This document shows, one piece after another, positions 1 through 7,426 of a stretch of 12,790 nt of DNA. This stretch comes from Alkalibacterium indicireducens (GTDB lineage: Bacteria; Bacillota; Bacilli; Lactobacillales; Carnobacteriaceae_A): assembly GCF_039522005.1 (NCBI RefSeq), contig NZ_BAAADA010000104.1:1-12790 (forward strand), in the 5' to 3' direction. Under the pieces are notes generated by a model. The model had not been told where the DNA came from. It saw only the letters and a program-made list of their open reading frames with translations, and searched no databases. Both the position numbers and the translations under genes were made by a program. Each line of letters starts with the position of its first letter. The stretch's first letter is position 1.

Positions 1-117
1 AGCTGATTAATCTAAATAATCCTTATAATGTAAAGGATAGAACGGAGTTCTTAGGGGTGCGAAACTTGAGTATATTAGTATAATGAGACTATCATCTCGG
101 AAAGGAAGGTCTTGAAT
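1..117 (+). promoter_or_regulatory. Leader region of clpE with candidate -10 boxes and a decisive RBS
   Basis: This is the 117-base non-coding stretch before clpE. Two TATAAT hexamers are visible, at 24-29 and 79-84, but neither has a recognisable TTGACA-like box 16-18 bases upstream, so the promoter is not fixed. A short inverted repeat, AGAAC-GGA-GTTCT, lies at 39-51. The ribosome binding site AAGGAAGG (102-109) stands 8 bases before ATG 118 but only 2 bases before the in-frame TTG at 112, which favours the ATG. Class III heat-shock genes of this group usually carry tandem CtsR heptads (RGTCAAA-N3-RGTCAAA). I see none here on either strand, though the operator could lie upstream of the window. 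Confidence 0.35.
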
Positions 118-2364
118 ATGATATGTCAACGTTGTATGGAACGTAACGCAACAATACACTTAACTACAAGTATCAATGGTCAGAAACGAGAAATCGATCT
201 TTGTCAGAAATGTTATAGGGAAATCAAACAGCAGGAGCAACAAGGGCGCATGAACCAGGGTAATCAGAGTGATCCGTTTGGTTTCAATCAATTTGATGAT
301 TTTTTCAAAGCTCTTTCAAGAGGAATGGGCCCTCAGAATCAAGGTCAGACTCCTCCTTCTGAACCTCAGCATTTCAGAGGAAATAACCAGCCTCCTAGCA
401 ATGGGGCCCGAGGCGGTCTTCTCAGTGAGTATGGCGTCGATTTAACACAGATGGCAAGAGAAGGGAAAATCGATCCAGTCATCGGTCGCGACAGGGAAAT
501 AGAACGCGTCATCGAAATTTTAAATAGACGTACAAAAAACAACCCGGTACTGACTGGAGAAGCTGGAGTAGGTAAAACAGCTATCGTCGAAGGACTAGCT
601 CTGAAAATCACTGAAGGCGATGTCCCTCAGAAACTTCAAGATAAAGAGGTTATCCGTTTAGATGTCGTCTCTCTCGTTCAAGGAACGGGAATCAGAGGTC
701 AATTTGAAGAGCGTATGCAGCAATTGATGAACGAACTGAAGGAAAATGATAATATCATTCTCTTCATTGATGAGGTACATGAGATTGTCGGTGCTGGTTC
801 AGCTGAAGGAAGCAGTATGGATGCTGGAAATATACTGAAACCTGCACTAGCTAGAGGCGAACTTCAGATGATCGGTGCAACGACAATGAATGAATACCGC
901 AAAATCGAGAAGGATCCGGCCCTTGAGCGCCGTCTCCAGCCAGTTCGAGTCAATGAGCCGTCTTTAGATGAAACGCTGACTATTCTGAAAGGTATTCAGA
1001 AGCAATATGAAGATTACCATCACGTAAGATATACAGACAAGGCGATCAAAGCCGCGGTCGAGCTATCACATCGCTATATACAAGATCGATTCCTTCCGGA
1101 CAAAGCCATTGACTTGCTTGATGAATCAGGATCCAAGAAAAATCTGACTATTCAGACAGTTGATCCTGCTTCACTGGAAGAAAAGATCAAGGAAGCTGAG
1201 ACGCTCAAACAGGAAGCACTTGAGCAGGAAGATTACGAGAAGGCAGCTTTTTACCGGGATCAGTCAGCTAAATACAAAGATATGATCGATCAGCAGACGC
1301 CAGAATCTGATCTACCTGAGGTAACAGAACAGGACATCATCAATATCATTGAAATCAAAACTGGCATTCCAGTTGGTGAGATGAAAGAGAAAGAACAGAA
1401 ACAGCTGAAAGATCTAGATAAATCTCTTAAAAAACATGTTGTTGGACAGGATGAAGCTGTTACAAAAGTAGCAAAAGCTATCAGAAGAAATCGCATCGGC
1501 TTGAGAAAGAAAAACCGTCCGATCGGCTCCTTTATGTTTGTTGGTCCTACAGGTGTCGGTAAGACTGAACTGGCCAAATCACTGGCTCTTGAACTGTTTG
1601 GAAGTAAAGATTCCTATATCCGTTTAGACATGAGTGAGTATATGGAAAAACACAGCACATCCAAATTGATCGGCTCTCCTCCTGGTTATGTCGGTTATGA
1701 AGAAGCGGGTCAGCTGACGGAAAAAGTCAGAAGGAACCCTTACAGCCTTATCCTCGTGGATGAAGTCGAAAAAGCACACCCAGATGTGCTTAACATGTTC
1801 CTGCAGATTCTTGACGATGGGCGACTGACTGATGCTCAAGGACGTACAGTTAACTTTAAAGAAACAATTATCATCATGACCAGTAATGCTGGTACGACAA
1901 ATGTCGAATCAAGCGTTGGGTTCGGGGCCCAGATGAACGGCGATCAGCATTCGATCCTGAACCACCTGGGTGACTACTTTAAACCTGAATTTCTTAACCG
2001 ATTCGACGGCATCATCGAGTTCCATCCACTATCCAAAGAAAATCTTCTGGAAATTATCGAGTTGATGCTGGAAGATGTCAATGACGCTCTTCGCGAGCAT
2101 GACATCACACTCACTGTAGACCAGTCTGCAAAAGAGAAACTAGTCGATCTTGGATATGACCCTAAAATGGGTGCACGACCGTTACGTCGTGTGATCGAAG
2201 AGCAGATCGAGGATAAAATTGCAGAATTTTATCTGAACCATCCAGAACCTGGTCACATCATCGCAACGGTAGATGACGAAGGTAATATTCAGATCCGCAG
2301 AGAAAACAGCACACAACCATCCCCTTCCGAAAATGATTCTGAAGAATCAGACAACACTGAGTGA
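118..2364 (+). CDS. clpE: ATP-dependent Clp protease ATP-binding subunit ClpE
   Basis: This is an HSP100/Clp AAA+ unfoldase of 748 residues that, by family knowledge, feeds substrates to ClpP and helps clear aggregated proteins in stress. The N-terminus carries a four-cysteine zinc finger (C3-x2-C6 and C29-x2-C32), the hallmark that separates ClpE from ClpC, which has a double Clp-N domain instead. A Gln/Pro-rich linker follows to about residue 98. The first AAA+ module has Walker A GEAGVGKT (147-154) and Walker B IDE (D218-E219). A UVR-type coiled coil lies near 360-390. The second module has GPTGVGKT (476-483) and VDE (D548-E549). The ClpP-docking loop is seen as VGF at 600-602. The C-terminus ends in an acidic, Ser-rich tail of about 20 residues. 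ATG 118 is chosen over TTG 112 because of spacing to AAGGAAGG. It is convergent with prfC, and both end at a shared hairpin. Both ATPase sites look intact. Confidence 0.95.
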   Translation: MICQRCMERNATIHLTTSINGQKREIDLCQKCYREIKQQEQQGRMNQGNQSDPFGFNQFDDFFKALSRGMGPQNQGQTPPSEPQHFRGNNQPPSNGARGGLLSEYGVDLTQMAREGKIDPVIGRDREIERVIEILNRRTKNNPVLTGEAGVGKTAIVEGLALKITEGDVPQKLQDKEVIRLDVVSLVQGTGIRGQFEERMQQLMNELKENDNIILFIDEVHEIVGAGSAEGSSMDAGNILKPALARGELQMIGATTMNEYRKIEKDPALERRLQPVRVNEPSLDETLTILKGIQKQYEDYHHVRYTDKAIKAAVELSHRYIQDRFLPDKAIDLLDESGSKKNLTIQTVDPASLEEKIKEAETLKQEALEQEDYEKAAFYRDQSAKYKDMIDQQTPESDLPEVTEQDIINIIEIKTGIPVGEMKEKEQKQLKDLDKSLKKHVVGQDEAVTKVAKAIRRNRIGLRKKNRPIGSFMFVGPTGVGKTELAKSLALELFGSKDSYIRLDMSEYMEKHSTSKLIGSPPGYVGYEEAGQLTEKVRRNPYSLILVDEVEKAHPDVLNMFLQILDDGRLTDAQGRTVNFKETIIIMTSNAGTTNVESSVGFGAQMNGDQHSILNHLGDYFKPEFLNRFDGIIEFHPLSKENLLEIIELMLEDVNDALREHDITLTVDQSAKEKLVDLGYDPKMGARPLRRVIEEQIEDKIAEFYLNHPEPGHIIATVDDEGNIQIRRENSTQPSPSENDSEESDNTE

Positions 2365-2395
2365 AAAAAGCCACCCGAACTGGGTGGCTTTTTTT
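2365..2395. terminator. Bidirectional intrinsic terminator between clpE and prfC
   Basis: A perfect 12-bp stem, AAAAAGCCACCC (2365-2376) paired with GGGTGGCTTTTT (2382-2393), closes a 5-base loop (GAACT). It begins directly after the clpE stop codon and runs into a T tract at 2389-2395. On the minus strand the complementary T tract follows the same stem, so it can also end prfC transcripts, whose stop codon is at 2397-2399. Confidence 0.93.
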
Positions 2396-2396
2396 C

Positions 2397-3983
2397 TTAT
2401 AGTAAGGAAGTCAGCGTTACATCTGGATACTTGTCACTGAACCATCTCATGGCAAATTCGTTTTCGAAAAGGAAGAGTGGGTTATCAAATCTGTCTCTTA
2501 CCAGCATGTTTCTGCTGGATCCCATATTCTCGTCGAGCTGTTCACGGTCTATCCATCTCGCTATGCGATTTCCGATTGAAGTCATAATCACTTCTGAGTT
2601 ATATTCATTTCTCATACGATGCAGGAAAACCTCAAATTGCAGCTGTCCCACTGCTCCAATAATATAAGTCTCAGTATGGAATGATTTGTACAGCTGGATT
2701 GCCCCTTCCTGAACCAGCTGGTTGATACCTTTGTGGAAGGATTTTTGTTTCATTACATTTTTCGGTTCGACTTTCATAAATAATTCAGGTGTAAACTGTG
2801 GCAGCTCTTTAAAGGTCACTTTGTTTTTACCAGAATAGATTGTATCTCCAATTTGAAAATTACCCGTGTCATAAAGTCCGATAATATCCCCTGCCACGGC
2901 TTCAGAGACTGTTTCTCTGCTTTCAGCCATGAACTGAGTTGAGTTTGACAGACGAATTTTCTTATCTTCTCTGGATAGTGTAACATCTATACCCCGTTCA
3001 AACTTACCTGAACAGATACGTAAAAATGCGATACGGTCACGGTGTTTAGGATCCATATTAGCCTGTATTTTAAATACGAATCCTGAAAATTCAGTATCCT
3101 CCGGTTCTACGATCTCATCTTCTTCTGTTTCCTGTTCACCAGGTTCCGGAGCAAAATCCAGAAATGTTTCAAGAAAAGTCTGCACGCCAAAGTTCGTCAA
3201 AGCTGAGCCGAAGAAAACTGGAGTCAGTTCTCCTTGGCTGATTGCTTCTCTTGAAAAATCATTTCCAGCTTCTTTCAGGAGAAGAGCCTCTTCAAGTACT
3301 TGATGATACAAGCTTTCATTTTTCAGTGCATGCTCACCTTCGATTTCACCTTCTTCATTCAAAGAGATGAACCGTTCACCGTTGTTCAGTTCTTCTGGTC
3401 TGAAGGCTTCGATCCGGTTATGATAAAGATCGTATAAACCCAGAAGAGTCTTACCTGAGCCGATCGGCCAGTTCATTGGATAGGCATCGATTTCAAGTAC
3501 TTCCTCAAGTTCTTCTATGAGCTCAAGAGGTTCCCTTCCATCTCTATCAAGTTTATTCATAAATGTAAAAATTGGAATGCCTCGCATACGACAGACCTTA
3601 AACAGTTTCTTAGTCTGTTCCTCAATTCCTTTTGCACTGTCAACGACCATGACAGCAGCATCCACAGCCATCAAAGTGCGGTATGTGTCTTCCGAGAAAT
3701 CTTCGTGTCCAGGAGTGTCGAGGATATTGATGCGTTTATTCTGATATTCAAACTGCATGACAGAACTTGTTACAGAAATCCCTCTCTGCTTCTCGATTTC
3801 CATCCAGTCAGATTTTGCGAACTTCCCACTTTTCTTGGCTTTTACGGTTCCGGCTTGACGGATCGCTCCCCCAAACATGAGCAGCTGTTCAGTTATAGTT
3901 GTTTTCCCCGCATCCGGGTGAGAAATAATGGCAAATGTCCGTCTTCTACTTACTTCTTTTTTTAATTCTTTTTCATTTATCAC
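2397..3983 (-). CDS. prfC: Peptide chain release factor 3 (RF3)
   Basis: RF3 is a translational GTPase that removes RF1/RF2 from the ribosome after peptide release. This 528-residue protein has the expected family length. GTPase motifs are clear: G1 SHPDAGKTT (21-29), G2 region QRGIS (66-70), G3 DTPGHEDF (89-96), G4 NKLD (143-146). The SHPDAGKTT form, the insert around KSDWMEIE and the C-terminal GAVGQLQFEVF segment match RF3 rather than EF-G or TetM. The start is GTG at 3983: GAGGAAG (3991-3997) precedes it by 7 bases. The gene lies 26 bases downstream of the AI-2E transporter gene with no terminator or promoter between them, so the two are probably co-transcribed. It ends against clpE at the shared terminator. 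Confidence 0.96.
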   Translation of the reverse strand: MINEKELKKEVSRRRTFAIISHPDAGKTTITEQLLMFGGAIRQAGTVKAKKSGKFAKSDWMEIEKQRGISVTSSVMQFEYQNKRINILDTPGHEDFSEDTYRTLMAVDAAVMVVDSAKGIEEQTKKLFKVCRMRGIPIFTFMNKLDRDGREPLELIEELEEVLEIDAYPMNWPIGSGKTLLGLYDLYHNRIEAFRPEELNNGERFISLNEEGEIEGEHALKNESLYHQVLEEALLLKEAGNDFSREAISQGELTPVFFGSALTNFGVQTFLETFLDFAPEPGEQETEEDEIVEPEDTEFSGFVFKIQANMDPKHRDRIAFLRICSGKFERGIDVTLSREDKKIRLSNSTQFMAESRETVSEAVAGDIIGLYDTGNFQIGDTIYSGKNKVTFKELPQFTPELFMKVEPKNVMKQKSFHKGINQLVQEGAIQLYKSFHTETYIIGAVGQLQFEVFLHRMRNEYNSEVIMTSIGNRIARWIDREQLDENMGSSRNMLVRDRFDNPLFLFENEFAMRWFSDKYPDVTLTSLL

Positions 3984-4009
3984 GCTTAAACTTCCTCAAT
4001 CTATTAGTA

Positions 4010-5113
4010 TTATTTTTCTATTGGCATCTTAGCCAGATTGTGCTGCTTGACCATTCTTATTGTATATATAGCAATAGTCTTGATAATTGCAAATAACGGA
4101 ACCCCGATAAACATACCTATCAGACCGGCAATATTAGCTGATGCCAGCAGGACCAGGATGACAGTAAGGGGGTGAATGGACAAAGATTTTCCGACCAGCA
4201 ATGGTGTAAATAGGTTGCTGTCCAGCTGCTGGACTATAAGAACGAAAACTGCAGCAAGAACAGCCCTGCCGGGTGATTCAATCAGTCCAACAATCACCGC
4301 AGGACCTGCACCAATGAAGGGCCCGACATACGGGATGAAATTAGTGATCGCAGCGAATACTGACAGCAGAAAAGCTGAAGGCATGCGAACGATAGAGTAA
4401 AGTATGAATAGCAGCAGCCCTACAAGAAATGATGCCATTCCCTTCCCAGAGATATAACTAGATATCGTAGCATCTGTCTGGATAATCATCTCTTTCACAT
4501 TTTCCTTGAATTTTACTGGAGTCAGATTTACAGCAAATGGTAGAAATTTTTCCCCATCATAAAGCATATAGAACAAAATCACTGGAACAGTAATGGATAT
4601 AAATGCAATTTCTGTAAACATCTGAATTGCTCCACCGACACTAGCCACAAAACCGGACAGAAACTGGGAGCTGATATCTCTCAGCCATAGTTCCAGGTTG
4701 TTTAATGCCGCCTGAATGTCCACCTGCTGCATCCACGGTTCCTCAGCAAGGCTCAGTGAATATGTCTCGAGTTCACTGATAAAGACAGGTATGCCTGACA
4801 CTAGGTTCGTCGCCTGATCAATCAGCATCGGCATACCGAGCAGAACTGTAAGGAGCATTAAGCCTAACAGAAGAATCATGACAATCGCAATGCCGAAGAC
4901 ACGTTTAACCTTGATCCGTTCCAAGAGCTTGACGACCGGATTGAGTAGGTAATATAAAAATCCTGCGATCAATAAAGGCATGAATAATGCCGTCAGGATA
5001 CCGACCAGAGGATTCAAAATAAAATCGATCTGCTGAAGAACGAAAATGAGTACTGATACAGCCAGTAACCATATCGTCCAGAACATTAACTTGGACTTTT
5101 TCCAATCTATCAC
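4010..5113 (-). CDS. AI-2E family transporter (polytopic membrane protein)
   Basis: This is a polytopic membrane protein of the AI-2E (TqsA/YtvI-like) family; members are proposed exporters of small molecules or ions, and the substrate here cannot be read from sequence. Hydrophobic stretches lie at about residues 10-26, 34-57, 74-95, 169-184, 227-242, 246-278, 285-297 and 316-346, giving the usual arrangement of about eight helices with a hydrophilic region between the third and fourth. The family signature NFIPYVGP is at 258-265, followed by the conserved QQLDSNLFTPLLVGKSL block and the terminal GVPLFAI. I place the start at GTG 5113 because GAGGAG (5120-5125) lies 6 bases before it. An in-frame ATG at 5131 would add six residues (MKEEKT) but has only a weak AGAGAAAG upstream. 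Probably first gene of a two-gene transcript with prfC. Family assignment is firm; transported substrate unknown. Confidence 0.9.
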   Translation of the reverse strand: MIDWKKSKLMFWTIWLLAVSVLIFVLQQIDFILNPLVGILTALFMPLLIAGFLYYLLNPVVKLLERIKVKRVFGIAIVMILLLGLMLLTVLLGMPMLIDQATNLVSGIPVFISELETYSLSLAEEPWMQQVDIQAALNNLELWLRDISSQFLSGFVASVGGAIQMFTEIAFISITVPVILFYMLYDGEKFLPFAVNLTPVKFKENVKEMIIQTDATISSYISGKGMASFLVGLLLFILYSIVRMPSAFLLSVFAAITNFIPYVGPFIGAGPAVIVGLIESPGRAVLAAVFVLIVQQLDSNLFTPLLVGKSLSIHPLTVILVLLASANIAGLIGMFIGVPLFAIIKTIAIYTIRMVKQHNLAKMPIEK

Positions 5114-5119
5114 AGTCTT

Positions 5120-5125
5120 CTCCTC
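5120..5125 (-). promoter_or_regulatory. Ribosome binding site that decides the AI-2E gene start
   Basis: On the minus strand this reads GAGGAG and sits 6 bases before GTG 5113. It falls inside the coding sequence if ATG 5131 is used. It is the strongest Shine-Dalgarno match near either start, so the six-residue N-terminal extension may not be translated. Confidence 0.55.
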
Positions 5126-5147
5126 TTTCATTTAAACTTTCTCTTTT

Positions 5148-5176
5148 ATTATATGTTACCCAACTTTATATTGAAA
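5148..5176 (-). promoter_or_regulatory. Candidate promoter for the AI-2E transporter-prfC transcript
   Basis: The minus strand has a perfect TATAAT at 5148-5153. Seventeen bases upstream the hexamer at 5171-5176 reads TTTCAA, a poor match to TTGACA. The -10 is convincing but the -35 is weak, so the call rests mainly on position in the divergent gap. Confidence 0.4.
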
Positions 5177-5193
5177 GGGGAGTTTAAGTTAGA

Positions 5194-5222
5194 TTGACGA
5201 AATTATTAAGAATTGATATAGT
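5194..5222 (+). promoter_or_regulatory. Sigma-A type promoter of the GNAT acetyltransferase gene
   Basis: TTGACG (5194-5199) and TATAGT (5217-5222) are separated by exactly 17 bases, each one mismatch from consensus. The predicted transcript would start near 5229, just before the ribosome binding site AAAGGAGATGATC (5236-5248), giving a very short leader of about 25 bases. Confidence 0.75.
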
Positions 5223-5252
5223 TGATAGTAATTTTAAAGGAGATGATCACGG

Positions 5253-5696
5253 ATGGAATTCAGGAAAACAACCGATCTTTTAAGCACGACATATGCAGAT
5301 GCTCTTGCAATAAGAAAAACAGTATTCGTTGAAGAACAGAATGTCGATGAATCACTCGAAATCGACGATCTGGAAGATCAGACCCTTCACCTGGTGGGAT
5401 ATGTTCAAGATAAGCCTGCCTGCACGGCAAGACTACTTAAGAAAGACAACGGGGATATTAAAATCCAGCGCGTAGCTGTTCAAAAAGACTATCGAGGTAC
5501 AGGACTAGGACTGAAACTCCTCCAGGAGATTGAGCGGTTTGCTGTAAAGGAACTTAACGGATCAAGGCTTATTCTGGATTCACAGGATCATGCCATCCCG
5601 TTCTATGAAAAAGCTGATTATACAGTTGAAGGAGATGGCTTTCTGGATGCCGGTATCCCTCATCACTTCATGCAAAAGAAGATAGACCGGATTTAA
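5253..5696 (+). CDS. GNAT family N-acetyltransferase (YjcF/ElaA-like)
   Basis: This is a single-domain GNAT acetyltransferase of 147 residues that should use acetyl-CoA; its acceptor is unknown. The acetyl-CoA pyrophosphate loop is seen in motif A, VAVQKDYRGTGLGLKLL, with R81-G82-T83-G84-L85-G86 as the R-x-x-G-x-G core. The N-terminal block with IRKTVFVEEQNV (20-31), followed by an acidic ID-D-L-E-D segment and H46, matches the YjcF/ElaA subgroup. A near-perfect ribosome binding site (AAAGGAGATGATC) supports ATG 5253. It is monocistronic: it has its own promoter and its end overlaps the stop codon of the convergent pseudouridine synthase gene by 4 bases. Confidence 0.88.
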   Translation: MEFRKTTDLLSTTYADALAIRKTVFVEEQNVDESLEIDDLEDQTLHLVGYVQDKPACTARLLKKDNGDIKIQRVAVQKDYRGTGLGLKLLQEIERFAVKELNGSRLILDSQDHAIPFYEKADYTVEGDGFLDAGIPHHFMQKKIDRI

Positions 5697-5712
5697 ACAT
5701 CCAGTCTATCTT
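5679..5712. terminator. Bidirectional terminator spanning both convergent stop codons
   Basis: AAGATAGAC (5679-5687) pairs with GTCTATCTT (5704-5712). After one C-A mismatch the stem continues as GGAT (5689-5692) with ATCC (5699-5702). The 6-base loop TTAAAC (5693-5698) contains the stop codons of both the GNAT gene (5694-5696) and the rluA-type gene (5693-5695, minus strand). A TTTT run follows on the plus strand (5711-5714) and a TTCTTTT run on the minus strand, so it may act in both directions. Confidence 0.72.
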
Positions 5713-6604
5713 TTAATTTATGTTCAAGGTTGGTCATATCTTCTGGAAGTTCAGCCTGAACGATGACTTTTTGGTGAGTAAAGGGATGAGTAAACCTGAT
5801 ACAAGAGCAATGGAGAGCTTGTCTGTCAATTATACGGGTCTCTTCATCTCCGTAGAGGGTATCTCCCAGTAACGCGTGATTCAAATGCGCAAAATGGACT
5901 CTGATCTGGTGTGTCCGACCCGTGTGCAGCTGAACTTTCACTCTGGTTGCTTCCAGGAACCTGTCAGTTGTCCAATATTCTGTCACGGAAGGTTTTCCGG
6001 CTTTATCCACTCTTCTTTTGATGATAGACCCTTCTTCTCTACCGATCGGCTGATCGATAAGGCCATGGTCTTTCTGCAGGTTTCCTTTTACATATGCGAC
6101 ATATTCTTTATAGATTTCTTTCTCCTTCAAGAGACGATCCATGAACGAGTGTGCAAGTGTATGTTTGGCAAAGATCATAACACCCGATGTGTCCCGGTCG
6201 AGCCGGCTGACAATATGCACCGTCTGATGGTAATAATCGTTCTGCTCGATGTAACCTTTGACACGGTTGGCAATTGTATTTACAGGATGAACGGATGAAG
6301 GTACTGAAGCGACCCCACTGGGTTTGTTGATAAAGAGATAATGGTCATCTTCATACAGCACATCTACAGATGTACTGGAAGAAGACAGGTTTACACTTCC
6401 CATTTCCTGGGGAATCGTCATGGATACAACATCTCCATGATTTAACTCTTCACGGACTCTCACATGGTGTCCGTTTACTTTGAGACTTCCCCCCCGGTAC
6501 TTCACTTTCGTCAAGACTCGTTTGGATATCTGCCGCTTTTTCAAAAACGTCTTCAGCAGCACATTTTCCTCTTCATTTTCTTCAACTGTCCACTTAATTT
6601 CCAT
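5693..6604 (-). CDS. RluA/RluD family pseudouridine synthase
   Basis: This 303-residue enzyme should isomerise uridine to pseudouridine in RNA; the target (rRNA or tRNA position) cannot be assigned from sequence. It has an N-terminal S4-like RNA-binding region (about 15-65, with KVNG near 42-45). The catalytic signature SRLDRDTSG lies at 133-141, with D136 as the catalytic aspartate. The later family motifs GRTHQIRVH (229-237) and GDTLYG (247-252) are present. It corresponds in position to B. subtilis yjbO. Its ATG overlaps the end of nadK by 11 bases, and AGGAG (6617-6621) inside nadK lies 12 bases upstream, pointing to translational coupling. It is the last gene of the relQ-nadK-rluA operon in this window; no mgtE follows, as I recall from S. 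aureus. Confidence 0.93.
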   Translation of the reverse strand: MEIKWTVEENEEENVLLKTFLKKRQISKRVLTKVKYRGGSLKVNGHHVRVREELNHGDVVSMTIPQEMGSVNLSSSSTSVDVLYEDDHYLFINKPSGVASVPSSVHPVNTIANRVKGYIEQNDYYHQTVHIVSRLDRDTSGVMIFAKHTLAHSFMDRLLKEKEIYKEYVAYVKGNLQKDHGLIDQPIGREEGSIIKRRVDKAGKPSVTEYWTTDRFLEATRVKVQLHTGRTHQIRVHFAHLNHALLGDTLYGDEETRIIDRQALHCSCIRFTHPFTHQKVIVQAELPEDMTNLEHKLKDRLDV

Positions 6605-7406
6605 TATTTTTCTTTGCTCCTAAAAAAGCGTCTTCTACTCTGTCCCAGAAATGGGTATGCTGATACTGGGCAAAGCGTATGCGTTCACTGGCTATACGGA
6701 ACCCCAGATAATCGACATTTCCTTCATTGGATACCAGCTGATCTATAGTTAAAGTGAAATCATCTGTATCGATCGGCCTGATTTTGATCCACTCGTCCGG
6801 TGCTATAATCATTGGAGAACTAAGTGTACGGAATACACGATTATTCAGTGATGCCATTTCTGTTAACTGCAGTGCTTCAAGTCTGGGATGCAGCACCGCT
6901 CCCCCCACAGACTTATTGTACCCAGTCGAACCGGTCGGGGTGGAAATACATAGGCCATCTCCTCTGAACCGTTCAAAATGTTCTTCCTTGATGTATACAT
7001 CGCAGACCAATGTCCCATCCACTCTTTTAATCGTCGATTCATTCAAGGCCAGGAAATGTTTAGTTTCGTTTTTATTCTTGTAGACAACTTCAACATCCAG
7101 CAAGGGATACTGAATGAATTCACCTGTATCGTTTTCCAGACTCTCCACAAGTGCTTCAATGTTATACTCCCGCCAATCCGTATAAAAGCCCAGATGGCCA
7201 GTATGTACACCGATGAATCTGACCTGATCCAGCATATGGGCATATCTGTGGAAGGCTGACAACAAGGTACCATCACCCCCTACCGAAATAACGATTTGCG
7301 GATTCTGTTTCCCTATAGTAAAAGAAGAATCTGTCAATAATTTTTTTAGTCTGGTACTCACTTTTAATGATTCTTCCGTATAATTGTGGACCACCGCTAT
7401 CCTCAC
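6594..7406 (-). CDS. nadK: NAD kinase
   Basis: The enzyme phosphorylates NAD to NADP and is the expected sole route to NADP(H) in these bacteria. The 270-residue length fits the Gram-positive family. GGDGT is at 43-47 with D45 as the catalytic aspartate. GVHTGHLGF (66-74), NEST (122-125) and the NAD-binding PTGSTGYNKSVGGA (157-170) are all present. The start is GTG at 7406, preceded by AAGGGATGG with about 7 bases spacing. The gene begins 20 bases after the relQ stop and overlaps the next gene by 11 bases, so it sits in the middle of a tight operon with an alarmone synthetase. Confidence 0.97.
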   Translation of the reverse strand: MRIAVVHNYTEESLKVSTRLKKLLTDSSFTIGKQNPQIVISVGGDGTLLSAFHRYAHMLDQVRFIGVHTGHLGFYTDWREYNIEALVESLENDTGEFIQYPLLDVEVVYKNKNETKHFLALNESTIKRVDGTLVCDVYIKEEHFERFRGDGLCISTPTGSTGYNKSVGGAVLHPRLEALQLTEMASLNNRVFRTLSSPMIIAPDEWIKIRPIDTDDFTLTIDQLVSNEGNVDYLGFRIASERIRFAQYQHTHFWDRVEDAFLGAKKNNGN

Positions 7407-7426
7407 TGTTCAACCATCCCTTTTAC

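Noticed and set aside
39..51. AGAAC-GGA-GTTCT as a LexA/SOS box
   Set aside because: The Gram-positive LexA site is GAAC-N4-GTTC; the spacing here is three bases and clpE is not a known SOS gene.
366..1839. Open frames on the minus strand inside clpE (366-611, 1290-1577, 1624-1839)
   Set aside because: They lie wholly opposite a strongly conserved AAA+ gene, have low-complexity Ser/Phe-rich translations, lack ribosome binding sites that I could support and resemble no family.
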